Notes: generated by a model not told the origin, from the sequence alone. A DNA stretch of 7,863 bases from Hyphomicrobiales bacterium (GCA_016210825.1 JACQTM010000311.1:1-7863), one strand, 5' to 3'; positions 1-5,793 are shown, numbered from the stretch's first letter. A program made the numbers and translations.

Positions 1-87
1 AATATCTCACAACGTTTCGTCCCTCATGCTTATACGACGTCCCTAAGCGCGACGATGATCGAGCCACGGGCCGCCGATAAAACCTGA

Positions 88-112
88 CCTCTTTGAGAAA
101 GCGATGAAGAGG
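88..112 (-). terminator. Weak candidate terminator after the small lipoprotein gene
   Basis: A 6-bp inverted repeat (CCTCTT at 88-93, AAGAGG at 107-112, 13-nt loop) lies about 33 nt beyond the stop of the small lipoprotein gene on the minus strand. It is followed after five bases by a short run of four T. The stem is short and AT-containing and the T-run is offset, so this is only a possible terminator. Nothing else is recognisable in 1-144: no open frame of note on either strand. Confidence 0.3.
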
Positions 113-144
113 GCGGCTCGCCGGACCTCCGCATCGGTATCGCT

Positions 145-258
145 TTAGCCTTTCGTCACCACCGGGGCTTTGCCATACGGCGCTTTGCCGACAGCAACGC
201 AACCAGCAACGCTCAACAGGGCGAGAAAAGCCACCGTCACGACCATGAGTTTCTTCAT
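145..258 (-). CDS. Small lipoprotein-like exported peptide (37 aa), function unknown
   Basis: This 37-codon frame encodes a Lys-rich start (MKKL), a hydrophobic stretch at about residues 5-18, a lipobox-like VAGC ending at Cys20, then a short tail with a duplicated GKAP unit (residues 24-27 and 29-32) ending in VVTKG. The mature peptide after Cys20 would be only 18 residues, tethered to the membrane by lipidation if the lipobox is used. The ATG is preceded by AGGGG at an 8-nt spacing, a good ribosome binding site that supports translation. It lies downstream of, and in the same direction as, the TPR lipoprotein gene, with a gap of 107 bp. I do not know a function; short Lys/Pro-tailed lipoprotein peptides of this kind occur in Rhizobiales genomes as hypothetical proteins. 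The frame is real by start, signal and SD, but short enough to be missed by gene finders. Confidence 0.65.
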   Translation of the reverse strand: MKKLMVVTVAFLALLSVAGCVAVGKAPYGKAPVVTKG

Positions 259-365
259 TGGGTACCCCTATATGTCCGGACACTTAGTTGCTTACAGGCG
301 GCGGGACCCGCTCTCTAGTGCCGAAAAGCCACACTCCATCGCTAATGGCGACGCCCTTGGGCGGC

Positions 366-1217
366 TCAGAACGTCTGATAGCTGCGCCCATATTGCCCGC
401 CGACCCTGGCGAAACCCTGCTTTGCCGGGTCGTAATTCTGGCTAACATTGAGTGCCTTCGCGTAGGAGCCCGCAGCTCGCTCCTTGTCGCCGAGCCGCTC
501 ATAGGCGAGGCCGCGGCTGGTCCAGGCCGTGAGGCTCTGCGGCTCGAGCTGCACCGCGTCATCGAGATCGCTCGCCGCGGCCTTGGCGTCATTGATTGCT
601 AGATAACTCAAGGCCCGCGCGATATAGGGCCCTGCCTCGCCCTGGGTTAGGCCTATTGCCGTCGAAAAATCGTCGATCGCGAACTGGTACTGGCGCTGGC
701 TCTGATAGAGCTGGCCACGGTTGTAATAAGCCTGCGCCATGTCGGGGCGCAGTGTGATCGCTTTGTTGAAATCGGCGAGCGCTTGCAGCAATTGCCCGCG
801 CTGCCTCAAGACGACGCCGCGGCCGAGATAAGCCGCCGCGTAATTTGAATCGATCGAGATCGCCTTGTTGTAATCGGCCATCGCCTGATCGAGCTTACCG
901 GTCTGGCGCAGTACCAGCGCGCGGTTGGCGTAGGCTTGCGTGTATTTCGGATCGAGGCTGATCGCCTTATTGAAGTCGGTCAGCGCCTCCTGCTGCCGGC
1001 CGGACTGACCGAACACGGTGCCGCGCATGTTGTAGGCCTGCGGGTCGTTTGGATTGCGCGTCACAACGTCGGTGAGCGAGGCGATATTGGCGGGCGAGGA
1101 GGCATAAGCAGCCTCTTCGCTCTCGGGCACCGGCGTCGAGGTCAGCGTCGTTGTCGAGCAGGCTGCGGCCATGAATGCCGCGACGAGTGCGCCGATGCTT
1201 TGTCGCTGACGTGTCAT
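366..1217 (-). CDS. TPR-repeat lipoprotein (283 aa)
   Basis: An envelope protein probably acting as a protein-protein interaction scaffold. The N-terminus (MTRQRQSIGA, then a hydrophobic stretch) ends in a lipobox-like MAAAC at Cys20, predicting a lipidated protein; Ala at -3 makes the lipobox non-ideal. After a Ser/Thr/Pro linker (21-40), six 34-residue tetratricopeptide repeats follow in perfect register at about 60-93, 94-127, 128-161, 162-195, 196-229 and 230-263. They show the TPR pattern of AY..RG at helix A and ALADFNKAI..P at helix B, and the first three are the most alike. The family resembles NlpI-like TPR lipoproteins, but specific orthology cannot be claimed. The ATG at 1217 has no strong Shine-Dalgarno sequence; it is chosen because the signal sequence begins there. 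The gene lies 161 bp downstream of rpsU but behind the rpsU terminator, so it probably has its own promoter. Confidence 0.9.
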   Translation of the reverse strand: MTRQRQSIGALVAAFMAAACSTTTLTSTPVPESEEAAYASSPANIASLTDVVTRNPNDPQAYNMRGTVFGQSGRQQEALTDFNKAISLDPKYTQAYANRALVLRQTGKLDQAMADYNKAISIDSNYAAAYLGRGVVLRQRGQLLQALADFNKAITLRPDMAQAYYNRGQLYQSQRQYQFAIDDFSTAIGLTQGEAGPYIARALSYLAINDAKAAASDLDDAVQLEPQSLTAWTSRGLAYERLGDKERAAGSYAKALNVSQNYDPAKQGFARVGGQYGRSYQTF

Positions 1218-1310
1218 GGCTCAATCGCGATCGTCCCGGATTGACGCAAAAGCGTTACGCGAATCGACGCGTCCCTTTGCGCAAGCAACCGAAACGATAA
1301 CGCCGGGGAA

Positions 1311-1352
1311 TTGTAAAACAACAGCGCGGGCTAAAGGTTTCCCCGCCCGCGC
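1311..1352 (-). terminator. Rho-independent terminator of rpsU
   Basis: On the minus strand a perfect 8-bp GC stem (GCGCGGGC / GCCCGCGC, plus-strand arms 1324-1331 and 1345-1352) with a 13-nt loop is followed by TGTTGTTTTACA. It begins 26 nt after the rpsU stop codon, where a terminator is expected, and separates rpsU from the TPR gene. Confidence 0.8.
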
Positions 1353-1378
1353 GCATCTCGGATGTTTTGGAAAACGCC

Positions 1379-1687
1379 TTAGCGGCGGCCGAAGCCGCCA
1401 CCACCACCGAAGCCACCGCCGCCGCCTCTGCCATGGCCGCCACCGGGGCCGCCGGCGCCGGGCACGATCCGTGGCTTCATCGGCAGGAGGCCTTCGCGCT
1501 GCAGCTTCTTGCGCGCGAGCTTGCGGGCGCGGCGGACCGCTTCCGCTTTTTCCCGGGCACGCTTTTCGGAGGGTTTTTCGTAATGGCCGCGGAGCTTCAT
1601 CTCGCGGAAAATGCCTTCGCGCTGCATCTTCTTCTTCAGCGCCTTGAGGGCCTGGTCGACGTTGTTGTCGCGAACGAGTACCTGCAC
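1379..1687 (-). CDS. rpsU: 30S ribosomal protein S21 with glycine-rich C-terminal extension
   Basis: S21 is a small-subunit ribosomal protein that helps the 30S subunit recognise the 3' end of 16S rRNA and initiate on natural mRNAs. The core is unmistakable: VQVLVRDNNVDQALKALKKK at the start, then MQREGIFREM (21-30), HYEKPSEKRAREKAEAVRRA and ARKKLQREGLLP. The frame is open further upstream, but homology begins at a GTG (1687). AGAGGA lies 10 nt before it, so GTG is the preferred start, giving 102 residues. S21 is usually about 70-75 residues; residues 77-102 form a tail with 18 glycines in 26 positions plus Arg, Phe and His, resembling an RGG/GGF RNA-binding tail. Glycine-rich S21 tails are, to my recollection, also found in other rhizobia. 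The stop lies just before a strong terminator. Confidence 0.95.
   Translation of the reverse strand: MQVLVRDNNVDQALKALKKKMQREGIFREMKLRGHYEKPSEKRAREKAEAVRRARKLARKKLQREGLLPMKPRIVPGAGGPGGGHGRGGGGGFGGGGGFGRR
1382..1459 (-). repeat. Glycine-codon low-complexity tract in rpsU
   Basis: A simple-sequence tract of GGC/GGT-type codons (read as gcc/acc on the plus strand) encodes S21 residues 77-102. Such tracts change length easily by slippage, so the tail length may vary between strains. Confidence 0.6.
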
Positions 1688-1729
1688 TTTGCCGCTATCC
1701 TCTTCGATTTTTCGGTGTTTCAGGGTCGC

Positions 1730-1762
1730 GAACGCTGGACATTGAATTGGTGCCAAGCGTTC
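1730..1762 (-). promoter_or_regulatory. Stem-loop in the rpsU 5' leader
   Basis: A perfect 7-bp inverted repeat (GAACGCT at 1730-1736, AGCGTTC at 1756-1762) encloses a 19-nt loop that itself holds TTGG/CCAA. It lies 42 nt upstream of the rpsU GTG start on the minus strand, within the expected mRNA leader. Ribosomal protein genes are often controlled by leader structures that bind their own product; whether this is one is inference. Confidence 0.4.
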
Positions 1763-1887
1763 TGAGTCGCGCGGCTCTAGCAGATAAGGGGTTAAGAGTC
1801 CATCAGCGGCATTGCGGTGGGTTCGCCTTGACTCGTCTCCTGATCGCACGGCGTTGCGGAGTCACGGCAAAAATCAATGCGCCCAAA

Positions 1888-1924
1888 CAACAAAAGGACC
1901 CCAGGCGGGGGACCCGGGGTCCAG
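1888..1924 (-). terminator. Terminator- or attenuator-like hairpin upstream of rpsU
   Basis: On the minus strand a 7-bp stem (GGACCCC / GGGGTCC; plus-strand arms 1896-1902 and 1916-1922) with a 13-nt loop is followed immediately by TTTTGTTGTTT, the classic intrinsic-terminator layout. The nearest upstream minus-strand gene (zinc ribbon) ends 170 nt earlier and the rpsU start is about 200 nt further on. It may therefore end the zinc-ribbon transcript, end an unrecognised small transcript from 1925-2090, or attenuate rpsU. The rest of 1763-2091 holds no convincing gene on either strand. Confidence 0.7.
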
Positions 1925-2091
1925 GTTGAATACTCGCCGAGCCCATCACGAAGGGGCGCCTGGGATGCGGGGTGTCGCGCATGGGCCCGACATTCCGATT
2001 AATTTCGGCCGTCAGATTTGGTTCCTTCGAAGCGTAAAAATACATCCGGCCGCAGGCCCGGTGCGATTGCGGGAAGCCCGCCGGCTGGCGC

Positions 2092-2268
2092 TCATTCCCG
2101 ATCCGGCTCGGGTGTCTTAATGAGGTGGAACTGCGAGACGTTTGACCCGGTCCACGAAATCAATTCCTTGTTGCACAAAACGCACTTAAAGCTGCTCTCG
2201 TCCCTGGAGGGACCCTTGGTCTCGATCACCTCATAGATTGCCCCGCATTTGCAGGTCATCTTGAGCAT
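2092..2268 (-). CDS. Small zinc-ribbon protein (58 aa), function unknown
   Basis: The protein carries CxC (Cys6, Cys8) in TCKCGAIYEV and CxxC (Cys29, Cys32) in FKCVLCNKEL, a four-cysteine zinc-ribbon arrangement with 20 residues between the pairs. The tail is SWTGSNVSQFHLIK followed by a charged end. The ribbon fills nearly the whole protein, so it probably binds one Zn2+ and acts as a small nucleic-acid- or protein-binding module; no target can be read. Start choice is uncertain. ATG at 2268 gives MLKMTCKCG, while ATG at 2259 has a GGGA at an 8-nt spacing and may be the true start (55 aa). An upstream ATG at 2298 adds residues that do not look conserved. It lies downstream of the purE-purK remnant, 90 bp after the purK stop, and could be cotranscribed with it. 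Confidence 0.75.
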   Translation of the reverse strand: MLKMTCKCGAIYEVIETKGPSRDESSFKCVLCNKELISWTGSNVSQFHLIKTPEPDRE

Positions 2269-2358
2269 CCCATAACTATGCGCCCACGCGGACGGCATTT
2301 CCAGCGCGTGCCGCGGCCGGATTTCGATTCCAATGTTCGCTTGCCGTCACCGCTTAGG

Positions 2359-2559
2359 CTAGACCCGCGTCACATGCCCCATCTTGCGGCCGGGCCGTTC
2401 CTCGCCCTTGCCGTAGAGATGCAAGGCGGCACTGCGCGTCGCGAGCCATTTCGCGTGGTCATTCACCTCGGCGCCGATCAGGTTGATCATCTCGGCGCGT
2501 CCATGCCGGACCGGCTTCGCCAGCGGCCAGCCGGCGACGGCGCGGACATACTGCTCGAA
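2359..2559 (-). pseudogene. purK: purK 3' remnant (last 66 codons of N5-CAIR synthetase)
   Basis: PurK (N5-carboxyaminoimidazole ribonucleotide synthetase, an ATP-grasp enzyme) carboxylates AIR for PurE in purine synthesis. The minus strand here encodes the C-terminal end of PurK: FEQYVRAVAGWPL at the beginning, INLIGAEV in the middle, then LHLYGKGEERPGRKMGHVTRV and a stop. The frame is closed by TAA (2560-2562) directly before the Phe codon. Only 21 nt lie between this point and the purE stop. A full PurK is about 350-360 residues, so about 290 residues, including the whole ATP-grasp core and the N-terminal Rossmann-like domain, are missing. The surviving part has no further stops and good conservation, implying a recent deletion or an assembly error. 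An ATG at 2563-2565 is followed at once by the stop, so no protein is expected. Confidence 0.85.
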
Positions 2560-2580
2560 TTACATCCGCGCGCGGCGCAA

Positions 2581-3066
2581 TCAATCTTTCGGCCGCGTCG
2601 CGACACTCGCGGACTGGCGCTTGCGATAGACGTCGAGCCGCTTGGCAAGAGCGGGGTCTGACAGGGCAAGCACGCTTACCGCGAGCAGCGCGGCGTTAAT
2701 CGCGCCCGGCTTGCCGATCGCGAGAGTCCCGACTGGCACGCCCGCCGGCATCTGGATGATCGACAGCAGCGAATCCTTGCCTTCGAGCGCCTTTGTGTTC
2801 ATCGGCACGCCGAAGACCGGCAGCGGAGTGAGCGCCGCCATCATGCCGGGAAGATGCGCGGCACCGCCCGCGCCCCCGATCACCACCTTGAATCCTTTCT
2901 TGCGCGCCGACTTGGCGAAGGCATGAAACCGATCGGGCGTGCGGTGCGCGGATATGATCAGGGCGTCATAGCCGACCTTCAATGCATCGAGAGTTTCGGC
3001 AGCGTGTTTCATGGTCTCCCAGTCGGACTGGCTTCCCATGATGATCGCGACGGGCTTTGATGCCAT
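2581..3066 (-). CDS. purE: N5-carboxyaminoimidazole ribonucleotide mutase, class I
   Basis: Class I PurE converts N5-CAIR to CAIR, step six of de novo purine synthesis, as a cytoplasmic octamer. In the 161-residue protein the diagnostic motifs are all present: IIMGSQSDWETM (8-19), ISAHRTP (38-44, with catalytic His41), GGAGGAAHLPGM (64-75), the VFGVPM segment (84-89), DSLLSIIQMPAGVPVGTLAIG (98-118) and NAALLA near the end. The length is normal. The ATG at 3066 is chosen because MASKPVAIIMGS fits the family start; a longer in-frame extension to 3165 looks unlike PurE. A GAGA lies about 7 nt upstream, a weak SD. PurE normally sits directly ahead of purK in an operon; here only a purK remnant follows 21 nt after the stop. 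Class I PurE needs PurK product in known pathways, so either a second purK exists or the pathway is altered. Confidence 0.97.
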   Translation of the reverse strand: MASKPVAIIMGSQSDWETMKHAAETLDALKVGYDALIISAHRTPDRFHAFAKSARKKGFKVVIGGAGGAAHLPGMMAALTPLPVFGVPMNTKALEGKDSLLSIIQMPAGVPVGTLAIGKPGAINAALLAVSVLALSDPALAKRLDVYRKRQSASVATRPKD

Positions 3067-3163
3067 TGAATGTCTCGAACGAGTCCTCAGCGGCTCGAAA
3101 GGAAGCGGCGGATTATAGGGAGGGGTCGCGCGCGGGCAAGGCGAAACGGCTGCGCACAATTTC

Positions 3164-3305
3164 ATCCCTCCTCCTGAAAGGGGGGAGGGTCGCCGCGAAC
3201 GATAGTAAGGGGCGGGGTGGGGTCATATCGCACAGTTGCTTGAAGAACCCCACCCGGCTCGCCGCTTTCGCGTCTCGCCACCCTCCCCTTGCAGGGGATG
3301 GATGT
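3164..3305. repeat. Nested palindromic intergenic repeat (REP/RPE-like)
   Basis: Between purE and the DUF465 gene lies a long element with nested inverted repeats. The outer pair is GGGGAGGGT (3182-3190) with ACCCTCCCC (3280-3288). The inner pair is GGGTGGGGT (3215-3223) with ACCCCACCC (3247-3255). Each end also folds on itself: CCCTCC/GGAGGG on the left and CCCCT-tgc-AGGGG at 3285-3297 on the right. The whole could form a cross-shaped structure. Its C/G-block style is like dispersed intergenic palindromes common in rhizobial genomes. No coding frame is credible in it. Confidence 0.7.
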
Positions 3306-3311
3306 TGATCG

Positions 3312-3518
3312 TCACGCAATAATATCCGGCGTTAGCTGATCCTCGATGAAGGAGATGCGATCGCGCAGATAGAGCTTGCGCTTCTTTAATCGCTGCACCT
3401 GGATAACGTCGGAACCAGGCGAATCCTGCAGCGCGGCAATCGCGGCGTCGAGGTCGCGGTGCTCCTGGTTCAGGCGCGCAAGCTGGACGCGAAGCTCAGC
3501 CTCTTCCTCTTTCGTCAT
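3312..3518 (-). CDS. YdcH/DUF465 family small coiled-coil protein (68 aa)
   Basis: A 68-residue, highly charged helical protein: MTKEEEAELRVQLARLNQEH, then RDLDAAIAAL, a short SPGSD turn, and VQRLKKRKLYLRDRISFIEDQL ending in TPDIIA. The pattern of an N-terminal helix with HRxLDxxI and a second helix with LKKRKLxLKDxI is that of DUF465/YdcH. Members are antiparallel helical hairpins of unknown role. The frame is open back to 3566, but ATG 3518 matches the family's usual start; neither it nor ATG 3530 or 3554 has a clear SD, so the start is moderately certain. A second DUF465 gene starts 334 bp away on the opposite strand, and purE lies downstream across the palindromic repeat. Confidence 0.88.
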   Translation of the reverse strand: MTKEEEAELRVQLARLNQEHRDLDAAIAALQDSPGSDVIQVQRLKKRKLYLRDRISFIEDQLTPDIIA

Positions 3519-3764
3519 TGCCGCCAGCATTGAGGACGCTTTGCCGGTCCCCATTGGCACAGTCACACAGGGTCGGCAGGGCCGCCGATTCGTTCAAGCC
3601 ATTGAATCCGCGCGGCTTCGCCGCATCGCGAGCCGTACCGCATGAATGGCTCTACGCCCGCCGCCGACGCGGAAAACGAGTGAATTATGCCCCGCCCCGT
3701 TCATCCTTCCAAGCGGCTGGGAAGACGGGCAGGCGGGAACCTGGGGATTATATGCATTGCACAA

Positions 3765-3781
3765 AAGTCGAACATCGACTT
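3765..3781. promoter_or_regulatory. Perfect 7-bp inverted repeat, possible operator
   Basis: AAGTCGA-aca-TCGACTT is a perfect palindrome with a 3-nt centre, about 72 bp upstream of the plus-strand DUF465 gene in the region between the two divergent DUF465 genes. It could be a regulator site or a leader hairpin. The rest of the 334-bp interval 3519-3852 shows no gene or other clear signal. Confidence 0.35.
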
Positions 3782-3852
3782 GCCCAAAAGCTCATGTCAG
3801 ACTCTTGCCCGTCAGGCTCCATGCCGAAGGCCGATACAAGGAGACCTTGCAC

Positions 3853-4035
3853 ATGCCCACGCCGACAGATCTCGCGGAATTGGAAAAACAGCACCAGGCG
3901 CTCGAGAAAGAACTTGCCGAAGCCCTGGCGCACCCCTCGACCGACGATCTGAGATTGGCTGAATTGAAGCGTCGCAAGTTGCAAGTGAAAGACGAAATCG
4001 CCCGCCTCCGTCACCATAGTGCCAGCGTTCATTAG
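3853..4035 (+). CDS. YdcH/DUF465 family small coiled-coil protein (60 aa)
   Basis: Sixty residues starting MPTPTDLAELEKQHQALEKE, a turn with HPSTDDL, then RLAELKRRKLQVKDEIARL and a short His-rich end. The LExxHxxLExE...HPSxDDLxLxELKRRKLxxKDEIxxL pattern is the typical rhizobial DUF465/YdcH form, predicting a two-helix hairpin. The ATG at 3853 has an excellent AAGGAG nine nt upstream, which decides the start against the long in-frame extension back to 3646. It is followed by a strong terminator, so it is probably a single-gene transcript. It differs from the minus-strand paralogue in linker and motif details, so the two are old paralogues rather than a recent duplication. The molecular role is unknown. 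Confidence 0.93.
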   Translation: MPTPTDLAELEKQHQALEKELAEALAHPSTDDLRLAELKRRKLQVKDEIARLRHHSASVH

Positions 4036-4076
4036 GCACGCCGCGCGGCGAAACTTGTTGGTTGGATTTGTGGTTG

Positions 4077-4113
4077 AGCCGCCGGCTCCCCGGGTGGAGG
4101 CCGGCGGCTTTTC
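4077..4113 (+). terminator. Strong Rho-independent terminator after DUF465 gene
   Basis: A perfect 9-bp GC stem (GCCGCCGGC at 4078-4086, GCCGGCGGC at 4100-4108) with a 13-nt loop is followed by TTTTCG. It starts 42 nt after the DUF465 stop and ends that transcript before the next gene. Confidence 0.88.
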
Positions 4114-4167
4114 GTAATAGCGTCAAGATTGAGCGACCGGCAAAATGGTGACGCGGGGAGATCAAGA

Positions 4168-4632
4168 GTGAGAGTCATGAAGATATTTATAATTGCGGCT
4201 TCGGCGGCGAGTATGGTCACCGCGGCGTCTATCGGCGCGGCGTCGGCACAGGTGCGGGATGCAACCTATCTCGGCACGCTCGTGTGCGGAAAGCTGCCCT
4301 TCGCGCAGGATCCGGTGCGCGCGGCGATCGAGGTCAAGGTCACCGGAAATTCTGGACCCTATACCAGGCCGGTCCACTTGCCCGGCCGCGGCAAGGTTGC
4401 GGGTACGGAGACCGGGACGGCTACGGTTGATGGCGACAAGATCACGCTCAAGGGCGGCTGGAAGGGTGACAAGGACTCCTATGACGCGACTTACAGCGGC
4501 ACGTTCGTGCGCCGCAGCGCAAAGCTGACCGGCACGCAAGCCTGGACCCACGAGGGCAAGAGCTACAGCCGGACATGTTCGGGCGTGATCAAGCGGCCGC
4601 TGGCGATATTCCTGAAGAAGCCGAAGGCGTAA
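4168..4632 (+). CDS. Exported protein of unknown function (154 aa)
   Basis: The N-terminus (MRVMKIFIIA, then an Ala/Ser-rich hydrophobic stretch) ends in SAASAQ-like residues with a signal peptidase I site after Ala27. The mature protein of about 127 residues is rich in Gly, Thr and Lys. It has alternating beta-type segments (YLGTLVCGKL, AAIEVKVTG, GTATVDGDKITLKGGW, YDATYSGTFV) and two cysteines, Cys40 and Cys137, which probably form a disulfide linking the first and last strands. This suggests a small periplasmic beta-barrel or sandwich; I do not recognise the family. GTG at 4168 is chosen because GGGGAG lies 7 nt before it; ATG at 4177 is the alternative and keeps the same signal peptide. 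The next gene, a Bug protein, starts 40 bp downstream on the same strand and could be cotranscribed. Confidence 0.85.
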   Translation: MRVMKIFIIAASAASMVTAASIGAASAQVRDATYLGTLVCGKLPFAQDPVRAAIEVKVTGNSGPYTRPVHLPGRGKVAGTETGTATVDGDKITLKGGWKGDKDSYDATYSGTFVRRSAKLTGTQAWTHEGKSYSRTCSGVIKRPLAIFLKKPKA

Positions 4633-4672
4633 CGTCAGCGCTGCGTTCGACGTGCGCTCGAAGGAGGCCGCC

Positions 4673-5647
4673 ATGCGCATGGTGAACTACCTGCTCGCTG
4701 CGATATTGGCCGTGCTTTGCGCGTTCGCGGGTATGGCGCGCGCCGATGACTGGCCGTCGCGTCCAATCACACTCATCGTGCCCTATCCGGCGGGCGGCGG
4801 CGTCGACGCCATGGCGCGCCTTGTCGCCGGCAAGCTCTCGGCGGTCTTGAACCAGCAAGTCATCGTCGACAATCGCGGCGGCGGCGGCGGCAACATCGGG
4901 GCGCGTGCAGCGGCGCGCGCCGCGCCTGATGGTCACACGCTCCTGCTCGGTCATACCGGCACGATGTCGATCAATCCGAGCCTCTACGCCAATGCCGGCT
5001 ACGATCCGCGCAAGGACTTTGCCCCGATCGGGCTGCTCGCCACGATGCCGGTCGCACTGCTCGCGCACCCGTCGTTTCCGGCCAAAACCGTCCGCGAGTT
5101 GATCGCCCTCGTGAAACAGCAGCCCGGCAAGTTCAATGTCGGCACGTCCGCTGTTGGCACCGGCGGCTACATGACCGCCGAGTTGTTCAAGGCGACGACG
5201 AGTGTGGACATGACCATCATTCCCTACAAAGGCACGGCGCCGGTGATGAACGATTTGCTCGGCGGTCATGTGCCAATCGCGTTCGGCGTGCTCTCGCCGG
5301 CACTCGGCAATATTGCCGCCGGCACATTGCGTGTGATCGCGGTGGCAAGCCCCACGCGCATGCGGCTTCTACCCGATGTGCCGACGGTCGCGGAATCCGG
5401 GTTACCCGGTTTCGTCGCCGTGCTGCATTACGGCTTGCTCGCGCCAGCCGGCACGCCGCGGCCGATCATCGAGCGGCTGAACAAGGAATTAGGCATCCTC
5501 GCGCAAGCCGACGACGTCAAGCAGAAGATTGCGCTCGAAGGCGGCGATCCGCTGACCTCGACGCCGGAGGAATATGCCATCGACATCGACAAGGAAGAAA
5601 TAAAGTGGCGCACGCTGGTGAAACGGCTCGGGTTGCGGGTGGAATAA
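4673..5647 (+). CDS. Bug/TctC-family tripartite tricarboxylate transporter substrate-binding protein
   Basis: A periplasmic solute-binding protein of 324 residues, normal for the Bug family. The signal peptide (MRMVNYLLAA...ARA) is cleaved after Ala24. The family hallmark follows: WPSRPITLIVPYPAGGGVDA (27-46), whose Pro/Gly loop and Asp45 bind the carboxylate ligand in known Bug structures. Further signatures are VIVDNRGGGGGNIGA (63-77), the DGHTLL strand (86-91), IPYKGTAPVMNDLLGGHV (183-200) and LPDVPTVAESGLPGF (233-247). ATG 4673 has AAGGAGG five nt upstream; ATG 4679 is a close alternative. No TctA or TctB membrane genes are nearby, so this is an orphan receptor, as is common for Bug proteins. 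The ligand cannot be read from sequence; carboxylic acids and aromatic or amino-acid derivatives are known for relatives. Confidence 0.95.
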   Translation: MRMVNYLLAAILAVLCAFAGMARADDWPSRPITLIVPYPAGGGVDAMARLVAGKLSAVLNQQVIVDNRGGGGGNIGARAAARAAPDGHTLLLGHTGTMSINPSLYANAGYDPRKDFAPIGLLATMPVALLAHPSFPAKTVRELIALVKQQPGKFNVGTSAVGTGGYMTAELFKATTSVDMTIIPYKGTAPVMNDLLGGHVPIAFGVLSPALGNIAAGTLRVIAVASPTRMRLLPDVPTVAESGLPGFVAVLHYGLLAPAGTPRPIIERLNKELGILAQADDVKQKIALEGGDPLTSTPEEYAIDIDKEEIKWRTLVKRLGLRVE

Positions 5648-5726
5648 TCTCCGGCCCCGCGGCGCGGATTGCATTTATTAAGCTTACGAAAGTCTAAAGC
5701 CGCAGCGGCGCGACGCGGCGAAATTT

Positions 5727-5755
5727 TTGAGCGGATTTTAGCGACCGCTTGTTAT
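5727..5755 (+). promoter_or_regulatory. Putative sigma-70-type promoter of the Ig-like lipoprotein gene
   Basis: TTGAGC (5727-5732) and TGTTAT (5750-5755), four of six matches each to the -35 and -10 consensus, are separated by exactly 17 bp. They end about 38 bp upstream of the chosen ATG at 5794. This is moderate sequence evidence only. Confidence 0.4.
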
Positions 5756-5793
5756 CGTCGGACTGTCTGGTCTCATTACGGGATACTCAAGCG

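Noticed and set aside
1745..1760. TGGCAC (minus strand) as a sigma-54 -24 element before rpsU
   Set aside because: The required GC-containing -12 element at the correct spacing is absent.
1803..2045. 80-residue minus-strand frame upstream of rpsU
   Set aside because: It runs straight through the intrinsic terminator hairpin, lacks a good SD and resembles no family; a shorter start at 1994 is equally unconvincing.
2278..2661. 127-residue plus-strand frame over the purK remnant
   Set aside because: Its product has no recognisable motifs, whereas the opposite strand gives clear PurK and PurE sequence over the same bases.
3518..3952. 144-residue plus-strand frame across the DUF465 interval
   Set aside because: Overlaps the well-supported DUF465 gene in another frame and is Arg/Pro/Ser-rich without family features.
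4589..5269. 226-residue minus-strand open frame
   Set aside because: Antisense shadow of the Bug gene; Arg/His-rich low-complexity product typical of GC-rich reverse frames, no SD or family motif.
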